A stretch of 64,000 nucleotides of DNA from Locusta migratoria (GCA_026315105.1 CM048745.1:786203390-786267389), one strand, 5' to 3'; numbered from the stretch's first letter, positions 34,625-46,341 are shown. The notes: generated by a model not told the origin, from the sequence alone. Numbers and translations are program-made.

Positions 34625-35509
34625 CAAACGAAAATGTGTTTTTCTAATTTTTAATATACACCCCAAAATAATTTTTATGCGATTAATACTATGAAAAATT
34701 ACAATAACAATGGTTTTTTTTATCATCGAAAAACATCAATTACATCCCGAGAAATTGCGAAGCGAAGCTGACGCTTGAAATAAATGAATCGAGTAGTGTA
34801 GGATTATAGGTAGCGTGAAATTCATACTTGAGTTTCCGGACGTGCGATGCTACCAACGGCAATGAATTGTTATTTTTCATGTCATTGATTGCATACAAAA
34901 TAATATGAGGCGTCCATTAAAAAAATAAATTTATTTTGAAAATAATATTGGTACGCAGGAGGTTCCGGGTTCTAATCCGAACCCTTAAAGAAAGAACAGA
35001 CGTCGCAATTGCTTAAGGTAAGGATCGGTTATGTTGATTACGTCACGGCTGGACTATCTCTCCCGTACTCCCAGTTCGGTTGTATATTCACTTTCAAAGG
35101 GTGCTGTGCTGAGCTGACAGGGTGTCTTTTGTGGTCTCTGGAAAGCAGTGGCAGCTATATGGGCGGTGACAAGTAGGCTGCCCCTGGGGTGTCGGTCGTA
35201 TTGCGTCCGGCCTCGCTCACATGTTTGAACAGGGGGCGCGGCCGTCCTGCGCGGCGCTATACTTGGAGCGTCGCGGCGCTTGACTAAAGTGTGTAAGCGG
35301 ATCGATGCTTCAGAGCACCGCTAAAAATAGACCGCTGCTGCCGGCGGCGTCCTCTGCCGTGGCCAGCCAGTGGCTAACCGCCGAGACCGTGCCTGCGGTT
35401 AGGAACTGCCGACCCTGACAGGCGCTTCACGTCTGGCGGAAGGGAGGGGGGGAGGTGCCTGCGCTGTTGGCCAAAACAGTCTGCGCTGGTATGGACGCTT
35501 GTCATCTCA
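33942..35509. other. No gene; AT microsatellite and GC-rich segment
   Basis: (AT)n at 34592-34622. 35100-35460 is GC- and CpG-rich with no recognisable ORF. GGTTCTAATCC at about 34968 is an isolated B-box-like word. Confidence 0.4.
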
Positions 35510-37180
35510 TTACCTCTACATCTACATCTAATCTGCAAATCACTTTTAAGTGCCTGGCACAGGGTTCATCGAACCACCTTCATACTATTCATCTATCGTT
35601 CCATTCTCGAATAGTGCTCGGGAAGAAAGAACATCTGAATATCTGAAACTTCCTGGCAGATTAAAATTGTGTATACGAGAAATGAGATGTTCAGATAAAA
35701 CTTTCACTCTGCAGCGGAGTGTGCGCTGATATGAAACTTCCTGGCAGATTAAAATTGTTTGCCGGAACCGGGACTCGAACCTGGGACCTTTGCCTTTCGC
35801 GGGCAAGCGCTCTACCGACTGAGCTATCCCGACACGACTCACGATGCCGCCTCACAACTTTACTTCCGCGAGTACCTCGCCTGCTACTTTCCAAACTTCA
35901 CAGAAGCTCTCCTGCGAAACTTGCAAGACTAGCACTCCTGGAAGAAAGGATATGGTGGAGACATGGCTTAGCCACAGCCTAAAGGCTTCTGTGAAGTTTG
36001 GAAAGTACGAGGCGAGGTACTGGCGGAAGTAAAGTTATGAGGCGACATCGTGAGTCGTGTCGGGATAGCTCAGTCGGTAGAGCGCTTGCCAGCGAAAGGC
36101 AAAGGTCCCAGGTTCGAGTCCCGGTTCCAGTACACAATTTTGATCTGCCAGAAAGTTTCATATCAGCGCACACTACGCTGCAGAGTGAAAGTTTTATTCA
36201 ATCTGAATATCTCATTTGTCGTATTTTATTCTAATAATCAGTTCTACCTATGTAGGTAGGAGTCAACAATGTATTTTCGCATTCGGAAAAGAATGTTGTT
36301 GATTGGAGTTTCGTAAGTAGACCACGCCACAACGATAACCGCCGTTGTTGTAATGATTCCTATCCCAGATCAAGTATAATTTCCATGACGCTGTCTCTCC
36401 TGTATAGTGACAATACAAAACGAGCTGCCCTTCTTTGGACTCTTTCGATTTCTTCCGTCAAATCCAATTGATAAGGATCCCATACTGGGCAGTCTAAATG
36501 AGGACGGTCAAGCGTAGTGTACGCAGTTTCTTTAGTAGTTATGTTGCATCTTTTAAGAGTTCTGCCTATGAAACGCAGTCTCTGGTGCGCCTTTCATATG
36601 ACATTACCTACGTGTTCTTTCCAATTTAAGTCAGAAGTGATTGTAATTCCTAGGTATTTTGTGGAGTTTGCGGCCTTCACATTTGATTGATTTATCATGT
36701 AAACAAAGTTTAACGGATTTCTTTTCGTACTCATGTGGACGACTTCACACTTCTCATTATTTTGAGTCAATTGCCAATTTTTACACCATAGTGATATCTT
36801 ATTCAGATCGTTCTACTGTTGGTTTTGATCTTCAGACAATTTTACTAGACGGTAAATGACGGCGTCATCTGCAATGTAAGAGGGCCGCTCAGATTTTCTC
36901 CCAAATGGTTTATGTAGATAAGGATCAATAACACTACCCTGTGGAACGCCGGATATCACCTCTGTTTTAGTATATCACTTTCCTTCAATTACTGCAAACA
37001 GTGTCCTCTCTGACACAAATCTGGGGCGATATTCCAGAACAACGCAACTTGATTAATAGCCGTTTGTGAGGTTCGATATCAAAAGCCTTCTGGAAAGCTA
37101 GAAATATGGAATCAGTTTGAGATCTCTTGTCGATAGCACTCATCACTTAGTGTGTGTTGTCCTTGGGTCAACAGATTATT
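35510..37180 (-). mobile_element. LINE 3' portion, split by a tRNA palindrome
   Basis: The left end begins with CTACATCTACATCTAATC, the 3' tail of the LINE read in reverse, then AAGTGCCTGGCA and GGAAGAAAGAACA as in the copy at 51.45 kb. From 36201 it continues with ATGTAGGTAGGAG and 3' UTR sequence. The 36838-37170 part corresponds on the minus strand to the RT region (the GVPQGSV-like and ADDA-like positions of 52.2-52.6 kb) with many breaks. A 556-bp element is inserted at 35645-36200. Confidence 0.8.
35645..36200. mobile_element. Palindromic tRNA-bearing element (family A), 12-bp duplication
   Basis: ATCTGAATATCT is exact at 35633-35644 and 36201-36212. Inside are a minus-strand tRNA-like head (35836-35759) and a plus-strand one (36055-36133, GGATAGCTCAGTCGGTAGAG and GGTTCGAGTCCCGG). 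Their anticodon loop reads AGCGAAA/CGCGAAA, with no T before the CGA triplet, so they are not functional tRNAs. The arms share GAAGTTTGGAAAGTA, GCGAGGTACT and GGAAGTAAAGTT. Near the left end (35672-35696) a copy of right-flank host sequence appears inverted. Confidence 0.9.
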
Positions 37181-37750
37181 CTACAACTAGAACTGTTTTC
37201 TTGCAATTTAGAAGATTTTTGGGTCGTTATTGTAACACCTCTCAGAAAAGATGTTTTGGAAGAATATTTTCTAATAGTGAATTATATGTAGTTACATCTG
37301 TATTTGTGATTATTTTACTATTTGAAACAATTTATTATGTTATTATCAGCCAACAGTTGCGTATTTAGTATTTCATATAGGTATTTGATTACCTGTATGA
37401 GATGTGACAGCAACAAATCAGAGTGTTAGACAGGGCTATAGCACGTTTCCAACTCTTTTAACATGTATATTGATGGCCTCATAAGAAATTGGAAGAAGTA
37501 AGTCGATGAAAGGGTAAAAATGATATGCATTAAGAATGTTAATTGTTAGTAATCTGAAGGGTGTTTCGAAGCAACAACAACGAAAACAAAACATAAAATT
37601 CACCAAAGAAGCAGAAAATTCGTCATTTCACACAGACACGTACACACACAAACACATCATGCAAGCGAATGATAAAGATCAGAACACAGGGAAAACATAC
37701 ACAGCAAAGATGGCATGTTGTCCTATGCCGGACCTGAGGCTGATTTTGGT
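37181..37750. other. No gene recognised
   Basis: AT-rich spacer. The ORF at 37536-37874 runs into the SINE and has no domain. Confidence 0.4.
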
Positions 37751-37763
37751 TGAAAGCCACAGG

Positions 37764-37967
37764 GCCGCGGTGCAGTGGCCGAGCGTTCTAAGGCGTCTTG
37801 CTGAGGAGCGCGCGGTTGCTCGCCGTTGGAGGTTCGAGTCCTCCCTCGGGCATGAGTGTACGTATTGTCGTTAGCATAATTCATTTTGTTAGGTTATGTA
37901 GTTTGTAAGCCTAGGGACTGATAACTGCAGCATTTAACTCCCTTACATATACAAACATTTGGACATT
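37764..37967 (+). repeat. tRNA-headed SINE, type 2, 13-bp duplication
   Basis: TGAAAGCCACAGG (37751-37763) and TGAAAGTCACAGG (37968-37980) flank it with one difference. It has the head GCCGCGGTGCAGTGGCCGAG, B box GGAGGTTCGAGTCCTCC and the common tail. Confidence 0.9.
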
Positions 37968-37980
37968 TGAAAGTCACAGG

Positions 37981-38251
37981 AAGGACACACTATTAACAAC
38001 AGGGAAAAAAAGAAACTCGCTCGAGATTGTGCAGCTGTGTTGAAACATGTTGGGGTCAAAACAAATACATTTATATGTAGATGGACTCATCAACAATTCA
38101 CTATTTCATCTAGTAGGGAAATTGTACTTCGAAAATCCAACTTTCCAATAGTTATCTGTAACATTTCGCCATGATAAGATCAGAGCTACAGAAAGTAATG
38201 GAAGACGATAATTGCGGATGAACTTAGGGAGCGAGAGAGAGACAGACAAAC

Positions 38252-38324
<73 letters not shown>

Positions 38325-39453
38325 CACAGAGAGAGAGAGAGATGGGGGGGGGGTTGTGCACGATATCTTTCCCAGTCTATCTCTATGGAATTGTGATACT
38401 AATTCACAAAGGTTCTTATGGATAGACTTCAACAATTATCCGATTGTTTTACTTGTGAAACTTCCTCGTCAACATCTGTCACCACCTCTACAGCTTGTCA
38501 TGTACTTGACTACAGTTCAGGCATTGATGAACTGAATACTTATTCCTCAACGTAGCTGCACAAAAGCGTCAAGACAGATGAAGTCTCATGGACATGGTAA
38601 TCGTGATGTCCAGAAACGCTGCATCCAAGAACTGGCGAACAACGAATCCTGCATGTTTTTGAAACACTGTCCAAGGTCAAAATTTCTGCAACCGCAGTAG
38701 CAACGTCACCAGGTAAAAGATTCATTCTGTTATGTCACCACCTTAAAAGTGGGGGACAAAGGCATAGACATGTGAGAAAAGTTTATGCATACAGAACACC
38801 ATGATTTGTTACTGTCAGCAACAAAGTGTATAACTGTATCGATGATAGTTTCTTAGAAAAAAATTGCAGTGAAGAAAAGTCTTAATGCTCATCCTGTAGT
38901 TTGAAAAATTACTGTGGGACTATTAAATCATATTACGAAGAATTTCTAAGAAGTCGAAAACGTTTCTCACACCATATGTGGGTCATAATGCCGTAAATTG
39001 CAATTTAAACTGTGCTTTACCTGCAATCTACAGTAATTTCTTCTTTAGGTGGAACACCTTGTCTTTCTAAAATTAGTACTTTGCACAACTAAAGCAAATA
39101 GTCGTGGAATCTGCGATATCTGTTGTAGCAAACCCTCGAGTGAATGGATTAGAAACTGTGAACAGTCTCAGTATTCTGACATGTATAGACACAACGGCCG
39201 GGATCTCACATTGTAGATAAATGAAGATACCAACAGTAATATGGAAGGAACACTTTAAAGTACTACGGGTCACGACATGAAACTCCTTTGTGTTTGTGTA
39301 TCAAATCTTTTCTGCTCTGTAACTCAGCAAATGATTTATAGCCAGCTTGTGTATCGGCGCATAGCGCCGTTGCGATACACTGATATTAAATATGAGTTCT
39401 TAAAATTTTATGCAATTAATTGATTTTTCCGTCGGTACTTGACAGAACATGAT
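37981..39453. other. No gene; (AC)n then (AG)n microsatellite
   Basis: (AC)n at about 38252-38328, GA repeats to 38342 and a G run to 38354. ORFs across it are low-complexity. No domain elsewhere. Confidence 0.5.
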
Positions 39454-39545
39454 AATAATATCAAAAAGGAACAACTTCCTGATGTTCTGCAAAACCAATA
39501 AAAAAGTTGCAGAACACCAGGAAGTTGTTCCTTTCTGATATTATT
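39454..39545 (-). ncRNA. 39-bp near-perfect hairpin (candidate small-RNA precursor)
   Basis: The arms 39454-39492 and 39507-39545 are complementary at 37 of 39 positions with a 14-base loop. Both differences are A opposite C on the plus strand but G opposite U if transcribed from the minus strand, so a minus-strand RNA pairs over all 39 positions. The 92-nt length fits a microRNA-like or hairpin-RNA precursor; a small foldback MITE is the alternative. No target duplication is evident. Confidence 0.5.
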
Positions 39546-40219
39546 TTTATGCAATTATGTTCGTACGCTGTAGTTCTAAGCTGACGAAACTTAAGGTACG
39601 CTAATAATTCAAAAATGGGATGGTAGCAATGTGGCAACTGTGGTCTCCCTAATAAAAATTCTACGTCTACATACTCCACAAGCCAACTGACGGCGTGTAG
39701 CCAATTACGCACAAAACATTGTGAGCTGCCTCGTGTTTACGGAACTTTCAGTTGGTGCACGGCAACACGTGGCACTGCTATTGCGTGTTTAATTCATCTA
39801 ACAAGGAAGAACGTAAATTGTGCAGTAGCTGATAAATTTAAGATGAGATCAGTTGATAAACAACAGGAAATCCCAAACGCAACTCGTTCCAGTATCCGCA
39901 CGCAACGTGTACGTCGATAAGGGAAATGGAACTGCTGGAGCGCCCCACGCGGTATGTGTGAAGTGGAAATACAATTGCAGAGAGTCGGGCGTGCGCTCTG
40001 ACGTGGCAGCAGAGGGCAAATTGCGTGACGGGTGACACGCTCTCTCGTTTGGGCGGTGGCCTGGCGCGTGAGCAGGGGAGCCAGGGGCCGCACCTCGTCT
40101 AGAAAGACAACGACGATACGCACCACTATCGACTAATGCGAACTGATAACCGTTTGAGTGCTGCAGACATGATATGCCACGGCCCTCCACCTTGCCGCTG
40201 GGCTTGCAGACGTCGTTTG
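39546..40219. other. No gene recognised; moderately CpG-rich
   Basis: Several overlapping ORFs at 39794-40190 on the minus strand exist because the local GC content is higher. None shows a domain. Confidence 0.4.
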
Positions 40220-40232
40220 CCGCGGCAGTGGT

Positions 40233-40446
40233 TTCAAATGATGTTTCAAATGTTTCAAATGATTGTATAGTCTATGGGACTTAACTACGGGGTCATCAGT
40301 CCCTAAACTTACAAACTACTTATGCAGTACTTACGAACTAGGACGGCACAAATATCCATGCCCGAGGGGGGATTCGAACCCCCGACCGTAGTGGCCGTGC
40401 AGACCGTGACTGTAGCGCCTTAGTCTCCTCGGCCACCGCGGCCGGC
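40233..40446 (-). repeat. tRNA-headed SINE, type 1, reversed, 13-bp duplication
   Basis: CCGCGGCAGTGGT is exact at 40220-40232 and 40447-40459. Read on the minus strand: GCCGCGGTGGCCGAGGAGAC, B box GGGGGTTCGAATCCCCC and the common tail. The end has TTTGAAACATTTGAAACATC, a two-fold repeat of the terminal ATTTGAAC word. Confidence 0.93.
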
Positions 40447-40459
40447 CCGCGGCAGTGGT

Positions 40460-41599
40460 ATTTCCTGTGGGCCCTGCAGACGGCATTCATCGCGCGGCCT
40501 TGCCGGTACCTGAGCCCTAAAGACGGCATATGTCGCAGCCGGTTGCACAGCCCGTGGGGCTGCGGACAGCAATAGCCGCTCAGGGCTGCTGCTTACATGC
40601 TGACCGCCAAAGCGTTCCCAGCGCTTATCAACCGATTCTGAGAAAATTATTCAATGAAGAATTTTCATTTTTTTACAGCTTATAGTGTGATATATTCGCT
40701 CAATAATGGTTTCACGTTCTATTTATTATTCCTTATTGTTACTGTGTTACATCAAATTAAGTAAACTAATGCGGAAAATATTGTAGAGTACACAGACGAA
40801 AAATCGCGTTGCGTAGACATTGCATATGCTCAATTTTAGCATATACAAAGCTGCGGATGAAATATAGATATCTAAATTTTATTTAAGCTTGGGAACAGAG
40901 CGATAACTTATTTAATTCTCACGATATAGGTTATTATATACGACGGACAGTCATGTGAAGTGGGCGCATTTATGTCCTTGGGGACTTGACAGCTCTACGA
41001 AATACTTGTCATCTGATTTTAAGAAAACATTTTCGTTTGTAGGTCCATATCGTAAGAGTTCATTCTAAATTCGAATTGTCATGCAGTGTTGCCCAGTATT
41101 CAAACAGACGGAGAACATTTACTTATCGGACCAATGTGTAAATTAAGAAAACAATTGAGATAAGGGAACATTCTTTCATGATTATTTTCTTGCGAATTAC
41201 GTACCTAAACTTTACATGAACTATGAAAAATGCAAAGAGGTACCCACTACATAACTTTTACCAAAAACAGAGATGTGCCTATACAACACCAATTACATTT
41301 ATGTCTCTAATATTTTTCTTGCTTCAGTTCTCTGTTTCCTGTAATAATAGACTAAACACATTTACATGACTGAGAAAAGCTTGCTTCAGGAAGTGTATAT
41401 TAAATTCATATGTGAACGAGGATCTGTTTAATTTACTGAGTTATAAGAAAAAATTTTTGTGTGTTTCAGTAATTACCTATCAGTAAAACCAACAACATCT
41501 GGAAAATTTAACCTCACGATATTATGCGGGAATTTTCTTCACAAAATTAAATCAAATTAAAAAATATATAGGTGCAAAGTAGTACATAAACGAAAATTC
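40460..41599. other. No gene recognised
   Basis: AT-rich with no ORF of note. Nothing repeat-like recognised. Confidence 0.4.
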
Positions 41600-42064
41600 A
41601 TGTTTCAGAACCTTGTCTTGTTAGGTTACCACATGCCAAGTTTCACGTTCGTTATAGCTTTAGCCTCTGAGATATAACACGCCAAACATTCGAAGAATTT
41701 TTTTTGTGCTGATTTTTTTTAGCAATTTTGCTTGAACTTTCCTGGCTATATAAAGCACGTAAAATTCCTTTCAGTATTATTCGTATGAGAACGTACACAG
41801 TTGTACATGATAGCCATGTTTCATATCTTTCATCGAAATATTGCCCGAGTTATAATGACTCAAAGTTGTCAGGAATTCACGCTCGCCCTCATCAAAGTCG
41901 CGCTTGGCAACAAACAACTGACTATATCTCGGTCAATATTGCTTCAACAAATCTTAAAATTTACTAATGTGCGTTCGGGATATTTTAGAATGTTCACATA
42001 AAATTTCCAGTTACGGTCGAGGTGGAAAATGTTCCGAAATTAGGCGATTTGACATGGAATGGCC
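41600..42064 (-). repeat. Probable end of a GGCCATTCC-type transposon
   Basis: Read on the minus strand from 42064: GGGCCATTCCATGTCAAATC, then GGAACATTTTCCACCTCG. The first word closely resembles the right TIR of the 31-34 kb transposon (GGTCATTCCATGTCAATTCA). I did not find its partner end, so limits on the left are a guess. Confidence 0.4.
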
Positions 42065-43214
42065 CAGGAGTTACATGTTAGTACCGTAAGCTGTTTCAGT
42101 GTGCATTATGTCTGCCGAGCAATCATTTCCTGTTTCAAAGCTATGAAATAAGTATCCAGTTGTGCTTCGCTTACTTGTAACGTCAGCGAGCACACTGACT
42201 GTCGCGGCCACCCTGGTAGCAGAAATAGTCAGGCCAGGGTGAAGACGGCCGCGCAAACAGCTACTGGCACAGACAATAGTCCGTGTAGGTGGCTGCCAGC
42301 GCAGGTAGACGGATTAGGCGGCCGCAACGGCAGCCCTGACTCGGCCAGTTGGACGTGCAGGTGCACTACTCAAAGTGTTAAAATCAATGTAAGACAAGTA
42401 AGAACAGCTGGTTGGATTAGTGACAGTACTGACAATTATTACAAAGTCTGGAGGATCTAAGTTAAAAAACAAATGAGAGAACTGCATGTTCAAGTCCTGT
42501 AGTGAAATAAATGAAAGACTGCATATTCAAGATCTGTAGCTCTCATTATTCACGAGATTATGCTTTAATCACACCCATCATACTGATGTCAAGCTGTCAT
42601 GGTATGAACAGATATTCATAATTGACATGAAAGTGTGAGAGATATCTTGCAACTGAATGTGAAATAGTCTGCCACAGAGGTTATCATAAAAAGGGCTATA
42701 CTTTAATGTGGAGCTACATTCATCGCATTTCATCAGTTACCATCACCCAGTTACACCGATATGGTTCTACCTGCACTTTTTAAGAGTTGGATACTGAAGC
42801 AATACACTTGTAACCTTCAAAGGAATTCGGTTTTGATGGTGGGAAATTCTGTGATTGCACTGGTGTGCCATCTTTCATTCGCTAATCCTGATGCAAGTAT
42901 TAATTTGTTTTCAAAATATCTTCGATTTTGAAGGTGTATATTTTGTGAAGTGTAATTTAGATGGTCGATCTTTGCATCTCTAGAAGTCTGATCTTCTGTT
43001 GCCTTCCTGGTGAATAATTAGGAGCTGCAACACTTTTAAAATAACCCAACAAGAAAATGAACTTGTGGCCACACCTTGGAGATCACATGTTTCAGAGAAT
43101 GGAGCTAAATTGTCGCCACTAGACGAAACTGGTTTTGTCACATACAGCTGAATTGAAGGGTTGTTTTTCACAATAAAATTACTTCCTATATTCCTATTAC
43201 ATCATTAGCAGTAA
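42065..43214. other. No gene recognised
   Basis: Short ORFs only. A GC-richer segment (42180-42370) without domains. Confidence 0.4.
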
Positions 43215-44676
43215 AGGATGTAGTGGAGACATGGCTTCACCACAGCCTAAGGGATATTTCCAGAATGACAATTTCACTCTGCAGTGGAGTGTGTGCTGAT
43301 GTGAAACTTCCTGGTAGATTAAACCTGTGTGTCGGAACCGGGACTCAGACCTGGAACATTTGCCTTTCGTGGGCAAGCGCCCTACCAGTGAGCTATCTAG
43401 ATACAACTCACACTCAGTGTTGCCAGACGGCAGAGAGAGAAAATACCTACAGTCTCACAAAAATGTACATACGTTTTCCCTACTTTCTCCCTACCACCTC
43501 AGTAATGCCCCTACATCAGCGTCGTAGCCAGGATTTGGGTCTTTGAGGGGCTGAATCCAGGAGTCTGGCCAGAAGAGGTTAACCAGTTGATTAACGTGAC
43601 ATTACAATTTTGAAAAACTTTAAAATAAATATTTGGCATCATCATGCTTCACTCGCTAGATATGTTTTTTCAGTGACTGATTGTTATGGATTGAAGGAGT
43701 CAAGTGTAGATTATGCCGTGAATTCCAATTGCTCTGTTACAAGAGGATTACTGATTTATCGATCGGACAAGGGTACATCAAGAACCTGTCAACCATAGAG
43801 AGGAACAGCATTAATTAGTTTCCCCAAATATGTTGCTAATTCCGAGTTCACTGTTACACGAGGATAACTGATGTATTGACCGCACGAAGATACATCGAGA
43901 CACTATCAACCACAGAGTAGGAACATCAGTAATTATTTAGTTCACAGTCAGTACAAGAAAAGTCCGTCACTATACATGATTTGATTTTCAAAGAGTAATG
44001 CTATGTTGACAACGAATTGTTCATTATAACGTTGGCTGTTGCAAATGTTTTAGCAGTTTCTTGTCAGCATCTTCTCATTTACAAGTACTAACTAGTATAT
44101 CGTCCTGACGTAAATAAATGTGTCTAGTCAAGGTAAAAACGTCTTTCGTTCATGGAAACAATGAATTTTTCTTGTCCTGACATTTTCTAACATATTTCCA
44201 AACCGACTCTCCATTCCACTGATATACATTGAAATCATATTTTGCATCAATTTTAATGTGTCTGAAAGAGTTTTCAAATTAATATTGTTTACTATGAACA
44301 GAACACAACTATGCAGTATAAAATATCATTGGCTAGTTCAAACTTTGCCACAATTGGTCAGCTTCAATTCCACGTGCTGACAACAGTTCTGTTGCCAACA
44401 TTACTCGCTAGGCCTGAGTTGGCGATTATAAAATTTTACCCAAGTACCTACGCATTGGGGACTCTTGGATGAAAATTCCCTGGACGATTTTAATGCTTAA
44501 AAGTACCTACATGCAGGGAAAATTACCTACGCCTGGCAACACTGCTCACAGTCCACCCTCACAACTTCACTTCTGCCAGTAACTCGCCTCCTACTTTCTG
44601 GCACACAATTTTAATGTGCCGGGATTTCATATTAGTGCACACACCACTGCAGAGTGAAAGTTTCATTCTGGAATAT
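43215..44676. mobile_element. Family A tRNA element, split by a hAT-like insertion
   Basis: 43215-43414 has GGAGACATGGCTT, CAGCCTAAGGGATATTTCC, CACTCTGCAG, GAAACTTCCTGG and a minus-strand tRNA-like segment. 44553-44676 continues it with CCACCCTCACAACTTCACTT, CTCGCCTCCTACTTTC, GCACACAATTTTAATGTGCC and CTGCAGAGTGAAAGTTTCAT. The interrupting DNA is 43415-44544. The second tRNA head is deleted in this copy. Confidence 0.75.
43415..44544. mobile_element. 1.13-kb non-autonomous hAT-like element
   Basis: The left end CAGTGTTGCCAGACG and right end (complement CAGTGTTGCCAGGCG) differ at one base. CTCACACT (43407-43414) and CTCACAGT (44545-44552) form an 8-bp target duplication with one difference, as expected for hAT. 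Inside, a roughly 115-bp unit containing TACA(C/A)GAGGAT, TACATC and TCAACCA is tandemly repeated (about 43735-43822 and 43850-43945). The interior matches the dispersed repeats at 13.0-13.4, 13.7, 17.7 and 18.5 kb. No transposase. Confidence 0.8.
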
Positions 44677-44864
44677 ATTATTTACTTTGGAGAAATAGAC
44701 CACAGATATTCCTCAGTAGGAATAATTGACTCACAAATAATCGACAGATCACTATATGCTGTAACATTGCTACTGTAAGACATGTTCTGTGGATTTAATT
44801 TATATAAAAACCAAGCATGAAGTAGCCATAAACCCTGGTTTAGTAGTCGGCCTATTGAAACACA

Positions 44865-45534
44865 ATATTCACAGAATATATGACATCAACTGCGATTGGG
44901 CAAAGCTGAAAATTTGTACCCAGCCGGGACTCGAACCCGGGTCTCCTGCTTTCTAGGCAGTTGCACTGACCCCTACACCACTGGGGACACAGTGATCACC
45001 GCACCTGCAAGGACTACCTAAGTACGCCTCCAGTCAGATACAAATTCCCAGCTTCGCCCTGCCCACAGTACTCAAACTCATAGTTATGACTAATTCCCGT
45101 AAGAGTAAGGGCTTCAAACTTTGCCCACCCCTCCCACTAACGATTGCATCATTACCCGTCACCGGCATATTATATATATATACATGTGGCGTCTGTTCCG
45201 AAAGTACAGACGTCACTTGTGATCCAGCAGTTGTTATTATTTAATATTCACAGATACATATTCAGATACAAATTTCCAGCTTCGCCCTGTATCTGACGGG
45301 AGGCGTACTTAGGTAGTCCTTGCAGGTGCGGTGATCACTGTGTCCCCAGTGGTGTAGGGGTCAGCGCAACTGCCTAGAAAGCAGGAGACCCGTGTTCGAA
45401 TCCTGGCTGGGTACACATTTTCAGCTTTGCCCAATCGCAGTTGATGTCATATATTCTGTGAATATTAAATAATAACAACTGTGGGATCAGAAGTGACGTC
45501 TGTTCTTTCGGAACAGATGCCACGTGTATATATA
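44865..45534. mobile_element. tRNA-bearing inverted element (family B), 13-bp duplication
   Basis: CTATTGAAACACA is exact at 44852-44864 and 45535-45547. The right unit has about 80-bp TIRs (about 45171-45253 and 45455-45534; GTCTGTTCCGAAAG, CAGACGTCACTT, CAGTTGTTATTATTTAATA) around a tRNA-like sequence (45342-45413, GGTGTAGGGGTCAGCGCAAC and GTTCGAATCCTGG, anticodon-position AGA). The left unit (44865 to about 45058) is an inverted copy of the middle of the right unit, with its own tRNA-like sequence at 44988-44916. Confidence 0.85.
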
Positions 45535-45547
45535 CTATTGAAACACA

Positions 45548-46339
45548 TTTATTTCAGGACTATGGCATAGTAGCAGTTTGTTTCTATCCACAATTCAAGC
45601 ATGTCCCTTTTATCTTTCATTACTGTACCCAAGTTTATGTCCTCCTACTTTGTGGCTTTCTCTTTCGTTATCACTGGATGAGATAATTTTGTCTCGTTCA
45701 ACTACCTGGACATTAGGATGGTTGTGTTATTGGATCAGGCACCTCTTTGGTTTATACAGTGCCAATACACGACAGAGTACTTCCCTCAGCCGGTGCACGA
45801 GCTTGCGGAAAGTGCGACTATTGTGACTGGTCCTAATGAACGTTGCGTCCTCAGTATAGAAGGGCCTCGAATGAAAACAGAGGTGCGGACGCCGTGCAAC
45901 TTTGATGTCGGTGGAGCGTGAAAGCCCCGCGGCGCAGGTGGCGCGTGGCAGCGGCAGTGGCCAGAACCGGCACAGCGCCTCTACTGCTGCCCATCCCGCC
46001 ATTGTGCCGGCGACTCGCGCCGGCTTTGTCTGGCCGCCGTCGCTCCCACTGAGATTTTCATTACCTGCTCATTGTCCACGCGGCCGCCCGCAGCCCGGCG
46101 GGTAAGACGTATCAAGCGCCGTCACCAGATTAAATTAGCTTGTTCCAAACATCACGACTACGACATGTCGTAATGACTTTAAATGTATCCGTTTAATAAA
46201 ACGTGTTATACTTGATATTTCAAAATATTCCGTTTTTTTAAATTTTCTAATTGCTAACTTGGAACTAAAATTTCATCTACTTGGTTGAAGGAGTTATCAT
46301 TCTCAATATTTTAATGTCTTTTAAAATAGTAGTTGGCTG
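45548..46339. other. No gene; CpG-rich segment
   Basis: 45900-46110 is strongly GC- and CpG-rich (GGCGCGTGGCAGCGGC and similar). Overlapping ORFs there have no domain. It could be a CpG-rich promoter-like island, but no exon is recognisable beside it. Confidence 0.35.
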
Positions 46340-46341
46340 TA

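Noticed and set aside
36055..36133. Intact-looking tRNA gene
   Set aside because: It lies in a repeated palindromic element, lacks T before the anticodon position and has several relatives in the window; better read as a SINE-type promoter than a functional tRNA.
38106..38535. ORFs of repeated His/Thr or Cys/Val
   Set aside because: Translation of an (AC)n microsatellite.
39794..40190. Overlapping 110-113-codon ORFs
   Set aside because: Explained by higher GC; no domain, and the two frames give unrelated products.
45342..45413. tRNA with an AGA anticodon
   Set aside because: Part of the family B inverted element, with a diverged inverted partner; no evidence for function.
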